Shown piece by piece: positions 62,153 through 64,000 of a stretch of 64,000 bases of DNA (position 1 is its first letter; each line of letters opens with the position of its first letter). The DNA comes from Rickettsiales bacterium (GTDB lineage: Bacteria > Pseudomonadota > Alphaproteobacteria > G027485855): NCBI GenBank assembly GCA_027485855.1, contig JAIXQD010000020.1:1-64000 (forward strand), given 5' to 3'. A program made the translations under genes and the position numbers. The notes beneath the pieces were generated by a model, which saw only the letters and a list, made by a program, of their open reading frames with translations, was not told the origin of the DNA and did no database searches.

Positions 62153-63867
62153 GCCACGCTCCGCTGTTGGGGTTGAATAATATCTGCGTTTACAGCCAGC
62201 AAACCATTGCGCATCCAACGATCAAACCAAGTTGAAATTTGCGTAGCCACGCTTTCATCCAAATCAGCCAAGGCCGCACCAATCGTTTGGCCAGAAAAAA
62301 GTTTGCTAAGTAAATGATATTCGTTTGCTTCAAGGCTCATGCGCCACACCACATCGTCATGGCGGAAAACCACCGCGTAAGATTTTTCATGAGATTTTTC
62401 GGGTGATTTTTCAGGCAATGGCGGCTGTGGGGCTTCGTCTTGCTTGACGGCTTGGTAATAAGCATAAACCGGATAAGTAAAAGCAAAAAGTTGCAGCGCC
62501 CGACGCGGGTAAAGCACGCTTTGCCATAAAGCCTCTGGCGCCATACCGGCTAAATGGGCGGGCGTGAGCGCCACAGTTTCCGGATAATCGGCAAGCTGGG
62601 CGATGGCCGTTTCAAAGGCGCAGCACTCTTTAGCAAAAACATCGGCCGCAGCATGATTGTGCAAAAACGCCGGTAGCTTTAAGGCAAAGCGACCGATATT
62701 AAAATGGTCTGACTGCGCGTTATTCACAAAATCCCATATCAGCGATTCAAATTTTTCCGTGCCTAAATAATGCTGCAACACCGGATAATCCTCGGCGACA
62801 ACATCATACAGACGATAGCGATAAGCATTGATATAAACGCCTAACTGGTCCTTGGGGTTAAAATCTGTTTTGCTGCGTATCCAGCTATCGGGCTGAGCAT
62901 CAAATTGCGCGCCGCGTAAAATTGCCTCTTGCATGGTGTTTTGTGCCTCGGCCAGTGCCGTGCTGATATTGGCAATATAGGCCGTTTGCGGCGCTGCTAA
63001 ATCGGGCAAATTAAATGGCTGTGCCGCTGGTGCTAATGCTTGCGCCGCAGCGTTGCGGGCTTTTTGTAGCTCATGCGCCAAGACCGGAAATTCAGGAATT
63101 TTGTCATCCCACTCAACCATGGTATTGGGCACGCGGGCGGCTTTGTGCACCACATATTTATACAGCGCCCAAACCTCATCAATGACATGGTTGTCGTGCG
63201 TATCAACAATATGATTGCCGTTATTGGTATGACCCGATAAATGAATTTGCACAACGCGCTCAAGCGGCAGCGCATCGATATAGGCTTGTGCGCTTAAGCG
63301 GTGATTATAACAGCTGACATAAACATTATTCACATCCAGCAGCAAATTACAGCCAGACTCTTTGGCCATGCGGGCAATAAACTCGGCTTCAGCAATGTGC
63401 GAGCTTTTAAATTCAAGGTAGGTTGATGGGTTTTCAAGCGCAATGGGCCGGCCCAAATAATCCTGCACTTGAATGATGCGCGAGACAATATGCTTTAAAG
63501 CCTCTTCCGTATAAGGCACCGGCAATAAATCATGGCTGTTTTTATGGGCCACGCCCGTCCAGCAGAGATGATCAGAAATCCAAGCGGGCTTAATGTCATC
63601 GGCCAGTGTTTTTAGCTTTTGCAAATATTCTGAATTAAGCGGGTCGATAGTGCCAATCGACAAGGCCACGCCATGCATCACCAGCGGGTAGCGCTCGGCG
63701 ATACGATTAAGATTGCGGCGCGGCTTACCGCCCGTATCCATATAATTTTCAGAGATAATTTCAAACCAATCAATCGGCGGCTGCTGCTCAAAAATATAGT
63801 TATAGTGCTTGGGGCGCAAGCCTAAGCCAAAACCAAGTTGGGGAAATTGACCGTCAATTTTGTTCAT
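62149..63867 (-). CDS. MNIO (DUF692)-DUF2063 fusion, BufB-BufC-like peptide-modifying enzyme
   Basis: A 572-residue fusion starting at ATG 63867. A GTG at 63972 is longer but lacks a ribosome site. Residues 8-275 form the MNIO triose-phosphate-isomerase-like barrel: [21 protein letters not shown] (Glu40), MHGVALSIG (His65), ISDHLCWTG (Asp99/His100), [12 protein letters not shown] (Glu145), [15 protein letters not shown] (Asp178), VVQIHLSGH (His209), [10 protein letters not shown] (Asp222/His224), and MVEWDDKIP (Glu252). These match the family's multi-iron ligands. Residues about 305-560 are DUF2063 ([22 protein letters not shown] and [20 protein letters not shown]). The two are normally separate BufB and BufC proteins that modify cysteines of a DUF2282-type precursor. 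Near residue 490 the linker has three copies of a K-S-P/H-E-K-S motif. Confidence 0.9.
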   Translation of the reverse strand: MNKIDGQFPQLGFGLGLRPKHYNYIFEQQPPIDWFEIISENYMDTGGKPRRNLNRIAERYPLVMHGVALSIGTIDPLNSEYLQKLKTLADDIKPAWISDHLCWTGVAHKNSHDLLPVPYTEEALKHIVSRIIQVQDYLGRPIALENPSTYLEFKSSHIAEAEFIARMAKESGCNLLLDVNNVYVSCYNHRLSAQAYIDALPLERVVQIHLSGHTNNGNHIVDTHDNHVIDEVWALYKYVVHKAARVPNTMVEWDDKIPEFPVLAHELQKARNAAAQALAPAAQPFNLPDLAAPQTAYIANISTALAEAQNTMQEAILRGAQFDAQPDSWIRSKTDFNPKDQLGVYINAYRYRLYDVVAEDYPVLQHYLGTEKFESLIWDFVNNAQSDHFNIGRFALKLPAFLHNHAAADVFAKECCAFETAIAQLADYPETVALTPAHLAGMAPEALWQSVLYPRRALQLFAFTYPVYAYYQAVKQDEAPQPPLPEKSPEKSHEKSYAVVFRHDDVVWRMSLEANEYHLLSKLFSGQTIGAALADLDESVATQISTWFDRWMRNGLLAVNADIIQPQQRSVA

Positions 63868-64000
63868 GGCCTCACTCGCTGTAAAAACCGCTAAATAATA
63901 ATGTTTGCACACATCATATTGCTTATTCGGGTTAAAATCTAATTGAGTTACATCGGGCAAAAATATCTGCACAAAGCTTTAAAAATCTTCTATTATTGGG
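63868..64000. other. Upstream region of the MNIO operon at the window edge
   Basis: No open frame for a precursor peptide is visible here on the same strand: stops occur in all three minus frames within 60 bases. The ECF-like promoter is the only recognisable element. Confidence 0.5.
63926..63951 (-). promoter_or_regulatory. ECF sigma-F-like promoter upstream of the MNIO-DUF2063 gene
   Basis: On the minus strand GTAACT (63946-63951), a 16-base spacer and CGAA (63926-63929) match the form GTAACC-N16-CGAA that I recall for the Caulobacter SigF metal-stress regulon, with one mismatch in the -35. The predicted start lies roughly 50 bases before the ATG at 63867. The region is AT-rich and has no other gene. 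Confidence 0.5.

Noticed and set aside
1..64000. CRISPR array or insertion sequence
   Set aside because: The short tandem arrays have 14-16 bp units without spacers, and no transposase or terminal inverted repeats of IS type are seen.

Overview
The window is chromosomal DNA of an alphaproteobacterium that I cannot place to genus. The evidence is gene content: a cytochrome b/c1 fusion gene (fbcH type) next to a Rieske gene, a fliF-led flagellar operon carrying a FlbD-type sigma-54 activator, Coq7, an aerobic hemF, AcnA, a DUF1285/CoA-Nudix/CCA-transferase operon and a thioredoxin-TPR/Lon-N/Trm112/DUF971 operon. Gram-negative envelope genes (kdsB, mlaC, mipA, dsbA/dsbB, an autotransporter) agree. 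The core genes share one moderate-GC style. Two tRNA-adjacent segments read differently and look acquired.

Layout. 1-5108 (mostly minus): a truncated histidine phosphatase, kdsB, a degenerate Nudix protein, a GNAT, a small unknown, and the bc1 complex genes petA-fbcH. 5211-12101: trmL, an unknown basic protein, hemF, a chemotaxis receptor, and the DUF1285-Nudix-cca operon. 12182-21067 (plus): a MoxR-DUF58-DUF4159-membrane protein operon followed by a 691-residue unknown. 21116-31833 (minus): a compact flagellar operon in transcription order fliF-fliG-fliH-fliN-flbD-flhA-flhF-flhG-fliK-like. 32178-34768: tRNA-Gly followed by an HNH endonuclease, a zinc-finger-like small protein and a charged coiled-coil protein. 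34987-38901: the thioredoxin/Lon-N/Trm112/DUF971 operon, then mipA and mlaC. 39032-49380: acnA, an unknown exported protein, mutY, a DUF721 (DciA-like) gene, a DsbA-like thiol oxidoreductase, smc and an HD hydrolase. 49408-56461 (minus): a beta-oxidation cluster (thiolase, FadB-like, small EamA protein, acyl-CoA dehydrogenase), and dsbB-coq7. 57622-61620: tRNA-Leu and an island with an APH-like kinase and a HAF-repeat autotransporter, ending in a decayed copy of the tRNA-Leu 3' half. 61700-63867: a DUF692 (MNIO)-DUF2063 fusion gene overlapping a DoxX gene.

The most interesting system is the last one. The separate products of this pair, BufB (MNIO iron enzyme) and BufC (DUF2063 partner), modify cysteine-rich 'bufferin' precursor peptides. 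Here they are one polypeptide, translationally coupled to DoxX, and preceded by a sequence resembling the promoter of the Caulobacter ECF sigma-F metal-stress regulon. No precursor peptide gene is visible in the window. Other points of interest are the tRNA-Leu-bounded island, a Nudix protein with every catalytic residue replaced, a 17-bp perfect operator-like palindrome before acnA, and several short tandem arrays (14-16 bp units) at gene 3' ends (fliN, mlaC, mutY, downstream of doxX).
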